Part shown: positions 4,424-5,976 of the stretch, piece after piece
Position numbering within the stretch: the stretch's first letter is position 1
How the letters are laid out: each line of letters starts with the position of its first letter
Assembly: GCA_946482165.1 (NCBI GenBank)
Contig: CAMLQS010000318.1
Span: forward strand, 1 to 5,976
From: an uncultured Verrucomicrobiota bacterium
Lineage (GTDB): Bacteria; Verrucomicrobiota; Verrucomicrobiae; Opitutales; Opitutaceae
Length of the DNA: 5,976 nucleotides
Direction of reading: 5' to 3'
Program-made: the position numbers and the translations under genes
The notes under the pieces: model-generated
Told to the model about the DNA's origin: nothing
The model's input: the letters and a program-made list of their open reading frames with translations, nothing else
Database searches by the model: none

Positions 4424-5869
4424 TCACACGGACGTTTCCACCGCGGCGACCGCCTTTTCAATACCGGAGGACGACGCGACTTCCGGGATTGTCGGAGAAG
4501 TTCGTCGCGCAAAACCCGCAAGCACGCGCTCCAACACCGGCCGCAGGTGCATCACCCGCCGGGTGCGAATCACCAAGTCCCACATCGGCTCGAACTTTTT
4601 CCAGCCGGCCGCGTAGGCGAAGTGACGGGCGCCCCCCGCCAACGTGGACTTGGTCGAGGCGCCGCGAAAGATGGAGCCCCAGGAATAGAACCGCTCATAG
4701 GAACGCCAGTAACCCTCCTCGAGTTCCCCCGCCGACATCCGCTCCGGCCGATGCACGACATGCCGCGTGTCGTAGAGATCCCAATCCGAGTGCAGCAAGC
4801 GCCCCGCCGAGGCCATCCGCTTATAAAGCGCGGTGCCGGGATAAGGCGTGAGAACGTGAAAGGTCGCCGTCTCGATGCCGCGCGACACCGCCCAATCGAC
4901 CGTGCGGTCAAAGACCGAGGCGTCGTCGCCATCCATCCCGTAGACGAAACTGCCGTTGATCATCACGCCCAGCGAATGCAGCCGGCGGATCGCCGCGTCG
5001 TAATCCCGGCCGAGATTTTGTGTTTTTCCCTGCTCGCGGAGATTTGCCGCATCGAGCGTTTCAAAGCCGACGAAGAGACTGCGCAGCCCCGCATCGACGG
5101 CTTTCTCCAGCAAGCCCGGCGACAGCACGGCCTGCACCGTCCCCGCCGCCTGCCAGAGCCGCCCCATGCCTTTCATGCCATCGAAAAGCGCGGTCGCGAA
5201 GCGGCGGTTCCCGAAAAGATGATCGTCCAGAAAGTAAAGATGCCTTCCCGGCAGGCGCTCGATCTCGGCCAGCGCCGCGTCGACCGTCTGCGTGTAGAAC
5301 GACGCGCCGCCCTCGAAGAAGGCCTCCTTGTAACAGAAATCGCAGGTGTGCGGACAGCCGCGCGACACCACGATCGAGTTCGGCACGAGGTAAAGGTGCC
5401 GCTTGATGAGATCGCGCCTTACCTGCGGCATGCCGAGCAGCGTTCGAACCGTTGACACATAGCGGGCACGCGGCGCATGCGCACGGTAGTCGGCCAAAAA
5501 ACGCGGCCAGATGTCCTCGCCCGGCCCGAGAAAAATCGCGTCGGCATGCGCCGCCGCCTCATCCGGCAGAGAGGTCACATGCAAACCGCCCAGCGCCACG
5601 AAAACGCCCTGCGTCCGGTAGTGGTCGGCAATCTCATAGGCGCGCCGCGCCGAGGTGATGTAGACCTGGATAACGACCAGGTCGGGAGGCGCCCTATCAT
5701 TTAGATCGAGCTTCTCGACGTGTTCATCGACCAACTCGGCCTCGTCGTCCGGCGCAAGATACGCGGCCAAAGTCGCCAGCCCGAGCGGCGGAAAAAGGGA
5801 ATACTTGATTGGGCGGAAAAACGGCGACGTCGCCTCGGTGAGAGCCGGCAGGATGAATTTAACTTTCAT
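4424..5869 (-). CDS. B12-binding-domain radical SAM protein
   Basis: This 481-residue protein has the layout of cobalamin-dependent class B radical SAM enzymes. Residues about 3-140 form a B12-binding-like Rossmann domain: PPLGLATLAAYL at 27-38, then ELVDEHVEKLDL and GGLHVTSLPDEA at 94-105, and FLGPGED at 113-119. The radical SAM core follows, with the cluster-binding motif C172-PHT-C176-DF-C179 in SRGCPHTCDFCY, then YFLDDHLFGN at 212-221 and LFVGFETLD at 265-273. A C-terminal part (TPYPGTALYKRM at 341-352, DWDLYDTRHVV at 362-372, then EGYWRSYERFYSWGS at 385-399) resembles DUF4070-like extensions of this class. The classic D-x-H-x-x-G cobalamin motif is incomplete: D48-E-H50 is followed by K53 where Gly is expected, so cobalamin may bind without His ligation. 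Relatives include methyltransferases and ring-forming or rearranging enzymes; the substrate here is unknown. The start at 5869 is fixed by a strong ribosome binding site; an upstream ATG at 5893 lies before that site. Confidence 0.92.
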   Translation of the reverse strand: MKVKFILPALTEATSPFFRPIKYSLFPPLGLATLAAYLAPDDEAELVDEHVEKLDLNDRAPPDLVVIQVYITSARRAYEIADHYRTQGVFVALGGLHVTSLPDEAAAHADAIFLGPGEDIWPRFLADYRAHAPRARYVSTVRTLLGMPQVRRDLIKRHLYLVPNSIVVSRGCPHTCDFCYKEAFFEGGASFYTQTVDAALAEIERLPGRHLYFLDDHLFGNRRFATALFDGMKGMGRLWQAAGTVQAVLSPGLLEKAVDAGLRSLFVGFETLDAANLREQGKTQNLGRDYDAAIRRLHSLGVMINGSFVYGMDGDDASVFDRTVDWAVSRGIETATFHVLTPYPGTALYKRMASAGRLLHSDWDLYDTRHVVHRPERMSAGELEEGYWRSYERFYSWGSIFRGASTKSTLAGGARHFAYAAGWKKFEPMWDLVIRTRRVMHLRPVLERVLAGFARRTSPTIPEVASSSGIEKAVAAVETSV

Positions 5870-5876
5870 GCACATA

Positions 5877-5884
5877 CCCTCCCC
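5877..5884 (-). promoter_or_regulatory. Strong ribosome binding site of the radical SAM gene
   Basis: GGGGAGGG on the minus strand is followed by seven bases and then the ATG at 5869. The spacing is ideal and rules out the in-frame ATGs at 5875 (one base away) and 5893 (upstream of the site). It is the only textbook Shine-Dalgarno sequence among the genes in this window. Confidence 0.85.
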
Positions 5885-5886
5885 GC

Positions 5887-5919
5887 TCGGCATGAAGTCC
5901 CGATGAAGTCCCGGTGAAA
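5887..5919 (-). repeat. Three 11-bp tandem repeats upstream of the radical SAM gene
   Basis: On the minus strand, reading toward the gene, three units lie end to end: TTTCACCGGGA (5919-5909), CTTCATCGGGA (5908-5898) and CTTCATGCCGA (5897-5887). The central unit matches the first at 9 of 11 bases and the third at 8 of 11; viewed in another register, two 11-base copies (5892-5902 and 5903-5913) are identical. The block ends two bases before the ribosome binding site. A period of about one helical turn is what direct-repeat operators of OmpR/PhoB-type response regulators show, so a regulator site is plausible; replication slippage is the alternative. The remaining bases to the window edge (5920-5976) show no gene. 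Confidence 0.6.
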
Positions 5920-5976
5920 TCGCTCGGAAAAACCGCGGCTCGGTCGGTGCTCGTGCGTTCGCTCGTCGAGTCCGCC

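Noticed and set aside
4547..5455. Open frame of 302 codons on the plus strand inside the radical SAM gene
   Set aside because: It is fully antisense to a gene with unmistakable motifs and its translation is Arg-rich with no recognisable domain.
5873..5893. Alternative radical SAM starts at 5893 and 5875
   Set aside because: The strong ribosome binding site at 5877-5884 lies downstream of the first and one base from the second; only the ATG at 5869 has correct spacing.

Overview
The window is GC-rich bacterial DNA carrying six protein genes. From left to right they are a cut-off DUF2293 gene, a PPK2-family polyphosphate kinase, an SRPBCC (AHSA1-type) protein and a small RRM RNA-binding protein, all on the minus strand. 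A YihY/BrkB-type membrane protein follows on the plus strand, then a B12-binding-domain radical SAM protein on the minus strand. High GC, several starts without a Shine-Dalgarno sequence and a bacterial RRM protein would fit a Verrucomicrobiota (Opitutaceae-like) genome. This is a weak inference; deltaproteobacterial or planctomycete relatives are not excluded. No tRNA, rRNA, transposase, integrase, phage gene or CRISPR array was seen.

Layout. Bases 1-665 hold the N-terminal 221 codons of a DUF2293 protein. Bases 765-1649 hold ppk2, 99 bases upstream of it in the direction of transcription, so the two could share a transcript. Bases 1650-1936 are non-coding, with one strong imperfect hairpin. 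The SRPBCC gene (1937-2383) and the RRM gene (2574-2909) are separated by a clear intrinsic terminator (2498-2527) that ends the RRM transcript. Bases 2910-3358 are a divergent intergenic region between the RRM gene and the yihY-like gene. The yihY-like gene (3359-4408) and the radical SAM gene (4424-5869) converge with only 15 bases between their stop codons.

The genes do not form an obvious pathway; this looks like ordinary chromosome with independent units. The parts most worth a second look are regulatory. First, the RRM gene has a leader of about 100 nt. Its 5' end can pair over 14 bp with the bases immediately before the start codon, and it contains a 22-codon open frame whose TGA overlaps the RRM ATG (ATGA). 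Second, three 11-bp tandem repeats sit immediately upstream of the ribosome binding site of the radical SAM gene. Both are read directly from the sequence; their functions are inferred.
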